Below are positions 15,311 to 25,121 of a stretch of 64,000 bases of DNA, one piece after another (the first letter of the stretch is position 1; every line of letters begins with the position of its first letter). A program made the translations under genes and the position numbers. A model generated the notes under the pieces. That model was given only the letters and a program-made list of their open reading frames with translations. It searched no databases and was not told the origin of the DNA. Source of the DNA: Bradyrhizobium sp. AZCC 1610 (lineage in GTDB: Bacteria > Pseudomonadota > Alphaproteobacteria > Rhizobiales > Xanthobacteraceae); the NCBI RefSeq assembly GCF_036924515.1, contig NZ_JAZHRR010000001.1:2761001-2825000 (forward strand), in the 5' to 3' direction.

Positions 15311-16933
15311 ATGATCCGTCTCGATAACGTCAGCAAGCAAGTCGGCCACCAGATCCTCTTCATCGAAGCCTCCGCGGCCCTTCAGAAGGGCGAGAAGATC
15401 GGCTTGGTCGGCCCGAACGGGGCCGGCAAGACCACGCTTTTCCGGATGATTTCAGGCCAGGAACCTCCCGACGAGGGCCAGGTCTCCCTCGATCGGGGCA
15501 TTACCATTGGGTATTTCAGCCAGGACGTCGGCGAAATGTCGGGCCGCAGCGCGGTGGCGGAAGTCATGGACGGCGCCGGTCCCGTCAGCGTCGTGGCGGG
15601 CGAGCTGAAATCGCTCGAAACCGCGATGGCCGATCCGGACCAGGCCGACGAGATGGAAGACATCATCGCGCGCTATGGCGAGGTGCAGCACCGCTTCGAG
15701 GAACTCGACGGCTATGCCCTCGATGGCCGGGCGCGTGAGGCGCTGTCGGGCCTCGGTTTCAGCCAGGAGATGATGGAGGGCGACGTCGGCGCGCTGTCGG
15801 GCGGCTGGAAGATGCGGGTGGCGCTGGCGCGCATTCTCCTGATGCGGCCCGACGTGATGCTGCTGGACGAGCCGAGCAACCATCTCGACCTGGAAAGTCT
15901 GATTTGGCTGGAGCAATTTCTGAAGGGATACGAAGGCGCGCTGTTGATGACCTCGCATGACCGCGAGTTCATCAACCGTATCATCAACAAGGTCGTCGAG
16001 ATCGACGGCGGCACGCTGACGACCTATTCCGGCGATTATGAATTCTACGAGCAGCAGCGCGCGCTGAACGAAAAGCAGCAGCAGGCCCAGTTCGAGCGGC
16101 AGCAGGCGATGCTGGCCAAGGAAATCAAGTTCATCGAACGCTTCAAGGCGCGCGCCTCGCATGCCGCCCAGGTGCAGAGCCGGGTCAAGAAGCTCGACAA
16201 GATCGAGCGCGTCGAGCCACCGAAGCGCCGCCAGACGGTCGCGTTCGAATTCCTGCCGGCGCCGCGCTCGGGCGAGGACGTCGTCAGCCTGAAGAACGTC
16301 CACAAGGGCTATGGCAGCCGCACCATCTATCAGGGGCTCGATTTCATGATCCGCCGCAAGGAGCGGTGGTGCGTGATGGGCGTCAATGGCGCGGGCAAGT
16401 CGACGCTATTGAAGCTGGTGGCAGGATCGACCGAGCCCGACGACGGCACAGTTGCCGTCGGCGGCAGCGTCAAGATGGGCTACTTCGCCCAGCATGCCAT
16501 GGATCTGCTCGATGGCGAGCGCACGGTGTTCCAGTCGCTGGAAGATTCCTTCCCGCAGGCAGGCCAAGGCTCGCTGCGCGCGCTGGCGGGGTGCTTTGGT
16601 TTTTCCGGCGACGATGTCGAAAAGAAATGCCGGGTGCTCTCGGGCGGCGAGAAGGCACGGCTCGTCATGGCAAAAATGCTCTACGACCCGCCGAATTTCC
16701 TGGTGCTGGACGAGCCGACCAACCATCTGGACCTCGCGACCAAGGAAATGCTGATCAACGCGCTCTCCGAGTTCGAGGGCACCATGCTGTTCGTCTCCCA
16801 CGACCGGCATTTTCTGGCCGCGCTCTCCAATCGCTTGCTCGAGTTGACGCCGGAGGGCATCCACCAATTTGGCGGCGGCTACACCGAATATGTCGCGCGC
16901 ACCGGACAGGAAGCGCCGGGGTTACGGAGTTAG
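15311..16933 (+). CDS. ABC-F family ATPase
   Basis: A 540-residue cytosolic protein with two ATP-binding cassettes and no membrane part. Cassette 1 has Walker A GPNGAGKTT (34-42), signature LSGGWKMRVALARILL and Walker B VMLLDEPSNHLD; cassette 2 has GVNGAGKS (about 357-364), signature LSGGEKARLVMAKML and FLVLDEPTNHLD. The linker is charged and helical (QQRALNEKQQQAQFERQQ), typical of ABC-F proteins, which act on the ribosomal E site. It resembles the YbiT/Uup branch more than EttA. The start MIRLDNVSKQ at 15311 fits the family; the frame opens at 15227. Confidence 0.93.
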   Translation: MIRLDNVSKQVGHQILFIEASAALQKGEKIGLVGPNGAGKTTLFRMISGQEPPDEGQVSLDRGITIGYFSQDVGEMSGRSAVAEVMDGAGPVSVVAGELKSLETAMADPDQADEMEDIIARYGEVQHRFEELDGYALDGRAREALSGLGFSQEMMEGDVGALSGGWKMRVALARILLMRPDVMLLDEPSNHLDLESLIWLEQFLKGYEGALLMTSHDREFINRIINKVVEIDGGTLTTYSGDYEFYEQQRALNEKQQQAQFERQQAMLAKEIKFIERFKARASHAAQVQSRVKKLDKIERVEPPKRRQTVAFEFLPAPRSGEDVVSLKNVHKGYGSRTIYQGLDFMIRRKERWCVMGVNGAGKSTLLKLVAGSTEPDDGTVAVGGSVKMGYFAQHAMDLLDGERTVFQSLEDSFPQAGQGSLRALAGCFGFSGDDVEKKCRVLSGGEKARLVMAKMLYDPPNFLVLDEPTNHLDLATKEMLINALSEFEGTMLFVSHDRHFLAALSNRLLELTPEGIHQFGGGYTEYVARTGQEAPGLRS

Positions 16934-16943
16934 TCCGGAAATC

Positions 16944-17031
16944 GTAGCCCGGATGGAGCGTAAGCGTAATCCGGGAATAGTTCAGTCTGACGGAGAGAAC
17001 CCCGGATTGCGCTTCGCTCCATCCGGGCTAC
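16944..17031. repeat. Bradyrhizobium-type palindromic repeat
   Basis: GTAGCCCGGATGGAGCG and its exact reverse complement CGCTCCATCCGGGCTAC flank a short centre with further internal symmetry. It lies between convergent ABC-F and GDPD genes and could act as a two-way terminator. Confidence 0.85.
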
Positions 17032-17041
17032 AAACCACAAA

Positions 17042-18016
17042 CTACTTGCGTGCGAGCGGCGCGATGGCCTCGATCTCATTGGTCCAGATGCCGCCGGAAT
17101 AGTTTTGCGGCATGCGCGCAAACTGCTCAGGCGTATCTATCCCACTCGAGAACTCGCCGCCGCGATAGGGGCCGAGCACGAAGACCTCGCTGTTGGCCGC
17201 TTTCATGCGGTTCAGGAAACGGTCCGGCCAGCCCCACATCCACGGGGCGACGTTGATCGGCAGCATCACCATCGCGTTGCGGCAGGCTTTCGGCACCACG
17301 CCGCTCCAGCCATAGCCGATATAGCCGAGCAGGCAGCCCTTGATGGTGGCGCGCGAGATGGTTCTGATATGGGGCGCATGCTTCCGCACGACGTCCACCG
17401 GCTCGTCGCCGCCATAGACCATAATCTGCGCCCGGCGTTCGGCGGCAATCTCGCTCAGCACGGCCACGAGCTTCTCTCCCTCCGACGGATCGCGGCTCTT
17501 GACGTTGATCAGGAGGCGCTGTTGCGGGAATGCCGCCAGAACCTCAGTGAGCGTCGGCATCAGGCCGATGCCCTTGCCGCGAAACGGAAACGTCTTGCCG
17601 CCGTCAGCGGTATAGCCATGGCCGATGTCGAGCTTCTTCAAATAGGCCATGGAGTGTTCGCGCGTGACGCCGCGCCCGTCGGTGCGGCAATCCAGCGTCC
17701 AGTCGTGAAACACCGCGAACTCGCCGTCGGTGGTGGGATGAACATCGAGCTCGACGATGTCGGCTCCGGCCGAAAAACCGGCTCGCATCGATTCGATCGT
17801 GTTCTCCAGATACTTGTGGCTGGGCGGCAGCATTCTCGCTACCGTACAGGTGTCGTTCTTCAGCTCGCGTTCGTCGAAGCGTTGGGCAATGCCGCGATGC
17901 GCCAGCAGGACAGGCTTGCCTTCCCGATGGGTGGCGAGATGGTTGGTGTTGTTGATGTAGATGGCTGCGGCGAAGACGACGATCGCCACCACGGCATATT
18001 TGAGTTTCTTGTTCAA
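17042..18016 (-). CDS. Glycerophosphodiester phosphodiesterase family protein
   Basis: A 324-residue protein with an N-terminal membrane anchor (about 7-24) and a TIM-barrel GDPD domain. Key residues appear in LLAHRG, the ENT of YLENTIESM, ELDVHPTTDGEFAVFHDWTLDCR and LLINVKS. GDPD enzymes cleave glycerophosphodiesters to glycerol-3-phosphate and an alcohol. A large insertion between the first His/Arg pair and ENT is typical of rhizobial members. It probably starts at TTG 18016 after a G-rich stretch; the anchor suggests action at the periplasmic face of the inner membrane. Confidence 0.85.
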   Translation of the reverse strand: MNKKLKYAVVAIVVFAAAIYINNTNHLATHREGKPVLLAHRGIAQRFDERELKNDTCTVARMLPPSHKYLENTIESMRAGFSAGADIVELDVHPTTDGEFAVFHDWTLDCRTDGRGVTREHSMAYLKKLDIGHGYTADGGKTFPFRGKGIGLMPTLTEVLAAFPQQRLLINVKSRDPSEGEKLVAVLSEIAAERRAQIMVYGGDEPVDVVRKHAPHIRTISRATIKGCLLGYIGYGWSGVVPKACRNAMVMLPINVAPWMWGWPDRFLNRMKAANSEVFVLGPYRGGEFSSGIDTPEQFARMPQNYSGGIWTNEIEAIAPLARK

Positions 18017-18175
18017 GGCTTGCCCCCGCGCAGAGGACGCATTCGCTAGGCAGCATTTCTGTTCGATTTGCGGCGGAGGGTCGGAAAGCCGAAACGCATG
18101 GCGCTACAACTTGTGCGCGGCTTGTCGACGCTGAACTCGCCCGTTACGCTGCTTCGAAAAAGGGACGAAGCGAGG

Positions 18176-19051
18176 ATGAAGCAGCTCAGGATCGGCGACA
18201 TCACCATCGACGCGGCGATCGAGCGCGAGGGGCCGTGGCGGCGGCCGCAGGATTTTTTCCCGGCCTATGATGAGACGGTGTTCAAGCGTCACCTCGCCGG
18301 CATGGAGCCTGAGGTGTTCGACACGGCGCTGGGGCTGATGGTGATCACCTATCAGACCTTCGTCGTCCGCACGCCGCGCCACACCATCCTGGTCGATACC
18401 TGCACCGGCGAGAACAAGGGCCATCCGCCGCCATTCGATTTTCCCGGCAAGGAGCGCTGGCGCAACGAGCTGTTCGCGCTCGGCATATCCTACGAGCAGG
18501 TGGATTACGTGTTCTGCACCCATCTGCACATCGACCATACCGGCTGGAATACCACGCTGCGTGACGGGCGCTGGGTGCCGACGTTTCCCAATGCCAGGTA
18601 CATATTTCACAAGAGGGAATATGCAGCGTGGGAGGCGGAGAACGCCAAGGGCGCCAACCCGCCGGGCACGGTCTTTCGCGACAATTGCCTGCCCATCATG
18701 GAAGCCGGGCAGGCGGTGCTGGTTGACGACGACTACGCGCTCGACGATACCGTCACGCTGACGCCGACGCCGGGGCATTCGCCCTGTCACTGCTGCGTCA
18801 ACATCCTCTCAAGGGGCAAACGCGCGGTGGTGGCCGGCGACCTCATGCATCACGTCATCCAGTGCCGTGAGCCGGAATGGTCGGCGAAGCCCGACTGGGA
18901 TCCGAAGCAGTCGGCAATCTCGCGGCGGAAATTCTTTGCTTCCGTCGCCGGCACCGACACGCTGATCCTGCCAATTCATTTTCCGACACCCACCGTCGGC
19001 CTGATTACCGCCGATGGCGACCGCTTCGACTATCGTTTCAAAAGGGACTGA
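18176..19051 (+). CDS. Metallo-beta-lactamase fold hydrolase
   Basis: A 291-residue cytosolic protein with the metal-binding motif HLHIDH (His116, His118, Asp120, His121), TPGHSPCH further on, GDLMHH and the C-terminal His in LPIHFP. This set matches MBL-fold lactonase and hydrolase enzymes related to quorum-quenching AHL lactonases, but the substrate cannot be fixed from sequence. The start MKQLRIGDITID was chosen because the upstream frame (to 18068) is not family-like. The nitroreductase gene starts 2 bases after its stop, so the two form an operon. Confidence 0.87.
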   Translation: MKQLRIGDITIDAAIEREGPWRRPQDFFPAYDETVFKRHLAGMEPEVFDTALGLMVITYQTFVVRTPRHTILVDTCTGENKGHPPPFDFPGKERWRNELFALGISYEQVDYVFCTHLHIDHTGWNTTLRDGRWVPTFPNARYIFHKREYAAWEAENAKGANPPGTVFRDNCLPIMEAGQAVLVDDDYALDDTVTLTPTPGHSPCHCCVNILSRGKRAVVAGDLMHHVIQCREPEWSAKPDWDPKQSAISRRKFFASVAGTDTLILPIHFPTPTVGLITADGDRFDYRFKRD

Positions 19052-19053
19052 CC

Positions 19054-19764
19054 ATGGGAATGCAACGGACGGACGGAATGCAACGGATGGATTTCGAGAC
19101 GCTGGTTCAGACCCGCAAGAGCGTGCGCGGTTTTACCAAGGAGCCGATTTCCCGCGCCGTCATCGAGGACATCATCGAGGTCGCCAAGCGCGCGCCGTCG
19201 TCGATGAACACCCAGCCCTGGCATATCCACGTCCTGACCGGCGAGCCGCTGGAAGAGGTGCGCCGTCGCAACATGGAGGAGATGATCGCGGGCGCCAAGC
19301 CGAAGCGCGACATCGTCAGCCATGGCGAATACCAGGGGGTGCACCGCGGCCGGCAGGTCGATATCGCGAAAAAACTGTTCGCCGTGATGGGGATCGCGCG
19401 CGATGACAAGCCGATGCGGCAGGACTGGGTGCTACGCGGCTTCCGGCAATTCGACGCGCCGGTCTCGCTGGTCCTGACCTATGACAAAATTCTCGATCCC
19501 GGCGCGGTGTGCCACTTCGATCTGGGCGCGCTCTGCTATGGCATCGTGCTCGCCGCCTGGGACCGCGGGCTTGGCAGTGTCATCAACGGGCAGGGCATCA
19601 TGCGCTCGGACATCGTGCGCGAGGTCGGCCATATCCCCGAGGACGAGGTCATCATGACCTGCGTCGCCATGGGCTATCCCGACGACAGCTTTCCCGCCAA
19701 TGCGGTGCGGTCGGACCGTGAGCCGAATGGCGATTTCGTCCGCTTTGTCGGGTTCTCCGACTGA
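19054..19764 (+). CDS. Nitroreductase family protein
   Basis: A 236-residue FMN-dependent oxidoreductase. The N-terminal RKSVRGFTKEPI and VAKRAPSSMNTQPWHIHV match the FMN-binding region; ACLGAL-type helix DLGALCYGIVLAAWDRGLGSV and the C-terminal GYPDDSFPAN are also typical. Such enzymes reduce nitro-aromatics, quinones or enones with NAD(P)H. It lies 2 bases behind the MBL-fold gene, suggesting joint metabolism of an aromatic or lactone compound (inference). It is convergent with the chemoreceptor gene, with an 8-base gap. Confidence 0.88.
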   Translation: MGMQRTDGMQRMDFETLVQTRKSVRGFTKEPISRAVIEDIIEVAKRAPSSMNTQPWHIHVLTGEPLEEVRRRNMEEMIAGAKPKRDIVSHGEYQGVHRGRQVDIAKKLFAVMGIARDDKPMRQDWVLRGFRQFDAPVSLVLTYDKILDPGAVCHFDLGALCYGIVLAAWDRGLGSVINGQGIMRSDIVREVGHIPEDEVIMTCVAMGYPDDSFPANAVRSDREPNGDFVRFVGFSD

Positions 19765-19772
19765 CGGGATAG

Positions 19773-21854
19773 CTACGCCGCACGCACCTCTGACAGGAAG
19801 CGGTTGACCTGTCCGGCGAGATCCTTCGACTGCGAGGACAATTGCTCGGCCGCACCGAGCACCTGATTGGCAGCGGCGCCGGTGTCGTCGGCGGCCTTCT
19901 GGACGCCGGTGATGTTGGAATTGACCTCCTGGGTGCCGCGCGCGGCTTCCTGCACGCTGCGCGAGATTTCCTTGGTCGCGGAGCCCTGTTCCTCGATCGC
20001 CGCCGCAATCGCGGTGCCGATCTGGTCGATTTCGGCGATGACGTTGGCGACATTCTGGATCGCCGTCACGGTTTGGTCGCTCGCCGCCTGAATCGAGGCG
20101 ATCTGTTCGGAGATTTCGGTGGTCGCCTTTGCGGTCTGGCCGGCCAGCGATTTGACTTCGGACGCGACGACGGCAAAGCCGCGGCCGGCATCGCCGGCGC
20201 GCGCGGCTTCGATGGTCGCGTTCAGCGCCAACAGGTTGGTCTGCGCGGCAATGCTCTGGATCAGCGTCACGACGTCGCCGATCTTCTGCGCGCCCTCGGC
20301 GAGCGAGCGGGCGCTGTCGCCGGTGCGCCGCGCATTGTCGACCGCACGGGCGGCGATTTCGGTCGATTGCGCGACCTGGCGGCCGATTTCCGAGATCGAG
20401 GAAGCCAGTTCCTCGGTAGCGCTCGCAACCGTCTGCACGTTGGCGGAAGTCTGTTCGGAAGCGGCGGCGACGATGGCCGCCTGACGATTGGTGAGGGTTG
20501 CGGTCGATGACATCGACTGTGCGGTGTCCTCCATGACTGACGATGCCGATGACAGCCCGCCGACGAGTTCGGTGACCTTGGCTTCGAACACGCGGGTGAG
20601 CTCGTCGAGCACCTGGGCGCGGCGCATCTTGCCGTCGTTCTGGGCGGCCTGCTCGGCGGCGAGCCGTTCCGCCTCGATCATGCTGTCCTTGAAGACGCCA
20701 ACGGCAGCAGCCATCGCGCCGATCTCATCGTTGCGTTCGCTGCCCGATATTTCGCTCGCAAGGTCACCGTTGGCCAGCCGCGACATCCGCGCCGTGAGAT
20801 CGACGATCGGTTTGCAGACGCGGCGGCGAACCATCACGATCAGCACGGCGCTGGCGGCGACGACTGCAATGAGACCCGCGAGCGCGATCAGAAAGCTGAG
20901 ACGCGCCGAGGAATAGGCTTCGCCGAGCACCTGTTCGGCGTTGTCGTAGAAAGCATCGCGGACCGTAATGATGGACGCAAGACCGAGTTGCGTCTCTGCA
21001 TAGTAGGTCTCCATATCGTGTTCATATTTGCCGCTGATGGCGCCATCCTTGACGAGCTTCAGCTCTTTGCCGAAGCGATCGACATAGGCCGCGTTCATCT
21101 TGTCCAGCGCTGCGGCCACATTGGCCGGCGTAGAGGGATTGCCACGCAATTCCTGCAGCGACATCAAAATTTGATCGTTTCGCCCCTGCGAGCGGCTGAT
21201 CTCCATCTTCTCGGCTTCGGTGGCCACCCGGTTGGCGCCGATGAGATTCTTGTGCAGGCTGGAGTTGAGCCCACCGACGTCGCGTAGCGTCCAGGCGATA
21301 TTGGCGTAGCTCGCTTGCCGGTAGGCAGTGCCGTCGAGCAGCGCGATCTTGCGCACCTGCTCGTCGAGCAGCGTCGTGACAGCCTTGTTGAAGGCCGAGT
21401 TGTCGGCGACGATTTTCTTGGCAACATCGCGGCGGGCTTCCGCCGGACCGCTGAGGGCCTTGTCGATGGTTGCGCGCAGCCCGGCGAATTGGGTATTGAG
21501 GGCATCGATGCTGCTGCCGACGGCAGCACTGTCCTCGATCGCGCCCGCCAGGGTCGCCTTGACCCGGTTCATCTTGTCGCGCGCGCCATCGGTGTTCTTG
21601 CGATACTTGTCGAGTTCGGCGAGCAGTTTCGGATCCACGGCGGGAGGTCCGAACATGATGTTGGTGGCAAAGCCGCGCTCGGGATTCATGTAGCGCGGGA
21701 TGTCGCCGACCGCCCGCACCACCTCCAGCCGGCTCTGCGCGACCGAGACCTTGTCCATGATCTGATATTTCGAAACCGCCACATAGACGGCGAGCCCGCC
21801 GCCGACGGCGGAAAGCGAGACGATGGCAGCGGTGAGGAGGGTACCGATTTTCAT
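19773..21854 (-). CDS. Methyl-accepting chemotaxis protein
   Basis: About 693 residues. An N-terminal membrane helix ([20 protein letters not shown]) is followed by a long helical periplasmic sensor domain, a second helix ([21 protein letters not shown]), a HAMP domain ([15 protein letters not shown]), and a cytoplasmic coiled-coil signalling domain whose hairpin tip reads [21 protein letters not shown]. The periplasmic part resembles a helical-bundle (HBM/4HB-like) sensor. No C-terminal CheR-docking pentapeptide is seen. The start could also lie up to 14 codons upstream. The ligand is unknown. Confidence 0.93.
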   Translation of the reverse strand: MKIGTLLTAAIVSLSAVGGGLAVYVAVSKYQIMDKVSVAQSRLEVVRAVGDIPRYMNPERGFATNIMFGPPAVDPKLLAELDKYRKNTDGARDKMNRVKATLAGAIEDSAAVGSSIDALNTQFAGLRATIDKALSGPAEARRDVAKKIVADNSAFNKAVTTLLDEQVRKIALLDGTAYRQASYANIAWTLRDVGGLNSSLHKNLIGANRVATEAEKMEISRSQGRNDQILMSLQELRGNPSTPANVAAALDKMNAAYVDRFGKELKLVKDGAISGKYEHDMETYYAETQLGLASIITVRDAFYDNAEQVLGEAYSSARLSFLIALAGLIAVVAASAVLIVMVRRRVCKPIVDLTARMSRLANGDLASEISGSERNDEIGAMAAAVGVFKDSMIEAERLAAEQAAQNDGKMRRAQVLDELTRVFEAKVTELVGGLSSASSVMEDTAQSMSSTATLTNRQAAIVAAASEQTSANVQTVASATEELASSISEIGRQVAQSTEIAARAVDNARRTGDSARSLAEGAQKIGDVVTLIQSIAAQTNLLALNATIEAARAGDAGRGFAVVASEVKSLAGQTAKATTEISEQIASIQAASDQTVTAIQNVANVIAEIDQIGTAIAAAIEEQGSATKEISRSVQEAARGTQEVNSNITGVQKAADDTGAAANQVLGAAEQLSSQSKDLAGQVNRFLSEVRAA

Positions 21855-22016
21855 GGGATTTTGGGCCATTTGCGCTGGTGCGGACGTGCGGGCCACCAGT
21901 ATAGGTGGTGCAAATTAATCCAGGGTTTACGGTGGGGCGTGTCACACCGGCCCGTTGCATTTCGTTTTGGTGACGTAGCGCGGGGCGCCGTGGCTTCAGG
22001 GAAAGGAGCGCAGGAA

Positions 22017-22766
22017 ATGAAGATCGTTATCATCGGCGGTACGGGCCTCATCGGCTCGAAATTGGCCCCGTTGCTCCGGTCGCGCGGCCATGAGGTGCTG
22101 CAGGCGTCGCCGAGCCGGGGCGTCAACGCCGTGAGCGGGGAGGGCCTGCAACCGGCGCTTGCGGGCGCCGACGTCGTCGTTGACGTGTCGAATTCGCCCT
22201 CGTTCGAGGACAAGGCGGTGCTGCAATTCTTCGAGACGGGGACGCGCAACCTGATCGCGGCTGCGAAGCAGGCCGACGTGCGGCACTGTATCGCGCTGTC
22301 GATCGTCGGCACCGACCGGCTCGAGAGCAGCGGCTATTTCCGTGCCAAGCTGGCACAGGAGCGGCTGATCGCGAATTCCGGCCTGGCCTACACGATCCTG
22401 CGCGCTACCCAATTCTTCGAATTCGTCGGCGCGATCGCGGATTCCGGGCGCGGGGATGGTGCGGTCCATGCCTCCAGCCAGTTGATGCAGCCGTTGCTTT
22501 CCGACGAGGTCGCCATTGCGCTGGCCGACGTGACCCTCGGCGAGCCCGCCAACGGCATCCGCGAGGTTGCGGGTCCCGAAGCGGCGCCACTTGCGGACTT
22601 CGTCGGCCGCTGGCTCCGCAAGCAGGGCGACACCAGCAGGATCGTGGCAGGCGCCGACGTGCCGTATTTCGGCGCGCCGCTCGCGTTGCGCACGCTGGTG
22701 CCGAACGACGGCGCGCGGATCATGCCGACGCGTTTCGACGATTGGCTGGGCAGGTCGGTGGCGTAG
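22017..22766 (+). CDS. NmrA-like NAD(P)-binding protein
   Basis: A 249-residue Rossmann-fold protein with the dinucleotide motif VIIGGTGLIGSKL at residues 3-15. It has the NmrA/atypical SDR layout: VVVDVSNSPSFED, HCIALSIVGTDRLES, YFRAKLAQE and YTILRATQFFEF. These proteins bind NADP and serve as redox sensors or reductases; the Tyr-Lys of classical SDRs is replaced by YFRAK. The frame upstream opens at 21315 on the antisense of the chemoreceptor; AGGA precedes the ATG at 22017. No clear operon partner. Confidence 0.88.
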   Translation: MKIVIIGGTGLIGSKLAPLLRSRGHEVLQASPSRGVNAVSGEGLQPALAGADVVVDVSNSPSFEDKAVLQFFETGTRNLIAAAKQADVRHCIALSIVGTDRLESSGYFRAKLAQERLIANSGLAYTILRATQFFEFVGAIADSGRGDGAVHASSQLMQPLLSDEVAIALADVTLGEPANGIREVAGPEAAPLADFVGRWLRKQGDTSRIVAGADVPYFGAPLALRTLVPNDGARIMPTRFDDWLGRSVA

Positions 22767-22788
22767 GTGTGGGCGCTTCCTGCTGCGG

Positions 22789-23043
22789 TTACTGCGTTTC
22801 TTCGGTCGCGCTCTTTGCGGCGGAGCGAGGCTGGGTCGGCGCCTTGGAACCCATCGCCTGACAGGGTAGCTGCGTCCACAATCCGTCGGCCGCCTGCTGA
22901 TAAGCATGGCAGGAGGCAGACGCGGGCGCCTCGGTTGCTTTCGCCGTGTGCGAATTCGTGGTGGAATTTCTGGCGAGCGTCGGCGCTGCCAAAGTGAGGA
23001 GGGCGGCCGCCGAACCGAAGAAGATCGCTTGCCCTAACCGCAT
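22789..23043 (-). CDS. Small secreted hypothetical protein
   Basis: An 84-residue exported protein. The N-terminal 24 residues (MRLGQAIFFGSAAALLTLAA) form a signal peptide cleaved after PTLA. The mature part is Thr/Ala-rich with two Cys (SCHAYQQ and LPCQAMG), which could form a disulfide in the periplasm. AAGGAGA lies 7-8 bases before the ATG at 23043. Conserved small proteins of this pattern occur in Bradyrhizobium; no function is known. Confidence 0.6.
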   Translation of the reverse strand: MRLGQAIFFGSAAALLTLAAPTLARNSTTNSHTAKATEAPASASCHAYQQAADGLWTQLPCQAMGSKAPTQPRSAAKSATEETQ

Positions 23044-23261
23044 GGGAATTCTCCTTATCTCGAAAGCGAATGCCTTCTTCCTAAAGAGGATTGTGGAAAT
23101 TTTTGGAAATGCGGGTGAGCATTGGCAGCGCTTGCTTAACGCTTTGCAAACGGCCGGGGACGCTGATGCGCCGCGGGACAGAACGAATTCTGTTCTCTCA
23201 CCGAGGAACCAGTTCCTTCGGCCGTGCGTTGGCTTGGCATCATGCCGAAGGCCCGGCGTCC

Positions 23262-23501
23262 ATGCGTCCGCAAAAGTCACTCTTCAATGCGCTGCTCACC
23301 CATTTCCTGATGGGCGTGGCCCTTGGGCTATCGCTGGTGCTGGTGCTCGGCCTGACCGATGCCTTTCATGTCAGGGACCTCGTTGCCAAAAGCGGCGCAC
23401 CGGTTCAGACCACGGTGATGCTGGTCACGACCTACGGCCTGATGTTCGGGATCGGCGCGGCGCTGACCGGGCTGGTGCTGACGCTGGAGGAGGAGAGCTG
23501 A
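23262..23501 (+). CDS. Small two-helix membrane protein
   Basis: A 79-residue protein, MRPQKSLFNALLTHFLMG, with helix 1 over ALGLSLVLVLGLT and helix 2 over VMLVTTYGLMFGIGAALTGLVLTL, ending in acidic LEEES. The frame is open upstream to 23091 but the extra part is not conserved-looking. Similar short membrane proteins are frequent in Bradyrhizobium. Unknown function; it converges on the 23529 gene. Confidence 0.55.
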   Translation: MRPQKSLFNALLTHFLMGVALGLSLVLVLGLTDAFHVRDLVAKSGAPVQTTVMLVTTYGLMFGIGAALTGLVLTLEEES

Positions 23502-23528
23502 CGGCGAATGCCGGACTCCTGCTGCTGA

Positions 23529-23963
23529 TCAGCGGCGCAGGCGGGCGATCGCGCCGGCGATGATCTGCATGGCGACGCCGACCACCCATCCGGCCATGAT
23601 CATCGATATCCATGCCAAATGCGGATCGTGGCGCAGCACGATCACGCCGACGCAAGCGAACGCCGAGAACGCCGCAAGGAAGGTGCCGACCGCGCTGAGC
23701 AGTTCCGGCGTGTCGATCTTGCCGACCCAGGCGCCATCGGCGGGCCGGCCGTTCGATGCGGTGGAATGTGAGGCCGGCGTATCGATGCCGAGGTAAAAGC
23801 CAACGGCGCCGCCGACCATCATCAGGAGCAGGAAGGCCTGATTGGTGAGTGCGGAATGGCTCGTTCCCACCAGAGCCGCCACAAATAACCCGCTCGCCGC
23901 GCCTGCCATTGCAAGCCCAACGCGTTCCAGAACGTGGGCGACTGTTCGAACGCGGGTTTGCAT
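23529..23963 (-). CDS. Membrane protein of unknown function
   Basis: A 144-residue protein with four predicted membrane helices (LAMAGAASGLFVAALVG, FLLLMMVGGAVGFYLGI, LSAVGTFLAAFSAFACVGVI, WISMIMAGWVVGVAMQIIAG) and a Ser/Asn-rich loop between helices 2 and 3. It begins MQTRVRTVAHVLERVGL from an ATG with only a weak ribosome site. The family was not recognised. The gene stands between a small membrane protein and the SDR gene. Confidence 0.6.
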   Translation of the reverse strand: MQTRVRTVAHVLERVGLAMAGAASGLFVAALVGTSHSALTNQAFLLLMMVGGAVGFYLGIDTPASHSTASNGRPADGAWVGKIDTPELLSAVGTFLAAFSAFACVGVIVLRHDPHLAWISMIMAGWVVGVAMQIIAGAIARLRR

Positions 23964-24124
23964 GCTGGTGAGCCCGCCGGTTACAGAAGGAGATTAGGAC
24001 GGTTTCCAGCAAGGTGGAAGCAACCTAGCAGTGCAGATGGTACGCCGGATGGATAGCGCAAGATGCAACCGGCAACGAGATGTGCCCTGGCTTGATAAGA
24101 TCTGTTTCGATGGGAGACGCGAAC

Positions 24125-24913
24125 ATGAGCCTGCTAAGTACGCCATTCGATCCTGCGCGCGAGGTGGCGCTCGTCACCGGCGCGGGCAACGGGATCGGCC
24201 GCGCGATCGCGCAGGCCCTGGTCGGCGAGGGCGTGCGAACGGTGTTCGTCGATGTGAACCGGGAGACGGTGACGGCGGCCGTCAAAGCCTCGGCCCGGCC
24301 GGAACTGGCGGTGCCCTGGGTCGGCGATCTCGCCGACCCAGCGGCGCGCGAAGCGCTGCTGGCGGAAGCAGCCGCCGCCGTCGGGCGCGTGACGCATTTC
24401 GTGCACAGCGCCTCTCCGCCGCGGCGCGAAGCCGATCACGTGCTTGGCGTCACCACGGAGACCTGGGCGCAGATGCATGCGGTGAATCTTGAAGCCGGAT
24501 TCCATCTCTCGCGCGAACTGGCGCGAAGGCTGATCGCCGACAAACAGCCCGGCTCGTTCCTGCTGCTGACCTCGCTGCATGCCGGCACGCCGCGTAACCT
24601 GCCGCATTATTCGACGTCGAAGGCGGGGCTTTCGATGCTGGTGAAAGAATTGGCCAAGACGTTCGGGCGCTTCGGCATCCGCGTCAACGCGCTGGTGCCC
24701 GGCGCGATCGCGGCCGGCGGCTTCGTCGCCGATCCCGCGCTCGCAAAACACATTCCGCTCGGCCGGCTCGGCGAGGCCAACGATCTTGCGCCGCTGGCGC
24801 TGGCGGTGCTGTCGAACCGGATATCGGCCTACGTCACGGGCGCCGCGATCGTGATCGACGGCGGCCTGTCGCTGACGAACTGGTTCGAGCCGCCGGACTT
24901 GGGGGATTTGTAG
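24125..24913 (+). CDS. Short-chain dehydrogenase/reductase
   Basis: A 262-residue classical SDR. The cofactor motif is TGAGNGIGRAIA (about 18-29), followed by VGDLADP, the catalytic Ser in LLLTSLHAG, the Tyr-Lys pair in HYSTSKAGL, and the C-terminal GAAIVIDGGLSL. These NAD(P)-dependent enzymes oxidise or reduce alcohols, sugars or acyl groups. GGGAGA precedes the ATG at 24125. It is single-gene; the palindrome at 24914 follows the stop. Substrate unknown. Confidence 0.9.
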   Translation: MSLLSTPFDPAREVALVTGAGNGIGRAIAQALVGEGVRTVFVDVNRETVTAAVKASARPELAVPWVGDLADPAAREALLAEAAAAVGRVTHFVHSASPPRREADHVLGVTTETWAQMHAVNLEAGFHLSRELARRLIADKQPGSFLLLTSLHAGTPRNLPHYSTSKAGLSMLVKELAKTFGRFGIRVNALVPGAIAAGGFVADPALAKHIPLGRLGEANDLAPLALAVLSNRISAYVTGAAIVIDGGLSLTNWFEPPDLGDL

Positions 24914-24940
24914 GATGGGTGGAGCGAAGCTCTACCCATC
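24914..24940 (+). repeat. Short palindromic repeat after the SDR gene
   Basis: GATGGGT and ACCCATC flank GGAGCGAAGCTCT, a hairpin of the chromosomal GGTGGAGCGAAGC family. It starts at the SDR stop and may stop transcription there. Confidence 0.6.
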
Positions 24941-24947
24941 GTACGGC

Positions 24948-25112
24948 CTACAGGGCTACTGAATGCCCTGATGCTTCGCGTGCCATTTCGGGGCCGGGGC
25001 CGCGCATGTAGTGCAGCTCGGGACGGTAGCGATTGCGGGCAAGGTCGACCAGCCTGTGCCAATGGATCACGATCTCTGTCAGGCGTCGGAGCAGCGGTTG
25101 CATGACCAGCAT
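24948..25112 (-). CDS. Small basic protein of the DUF6894 cassette, copy 1
   Basis: A 54-residue Arg/His-rich protein, MLVMQPLLRRLTEIVIHWHR, then ARNRYRPELHYMRGPGPE. A near-collinear relative lies at 27152-27334, sharing LLRRL, the RYRPE-HYMRGPGP core and similar length. Each begins 9 bases after a DUF6894 stop, so the pair is inherited as a unit. No known domain; the conserved Tyr-Met-Arg-Gly-Pro-Gly core is the notable feature. Confidence 0.65.
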   Translation of the reverse strand: MLVMQPLLRRLTEIVIHWHRLVDLARNRYRPELHYMRGPGPEMAREASGHSVAL

Positions 25113-25121
25113 GGCGACCCC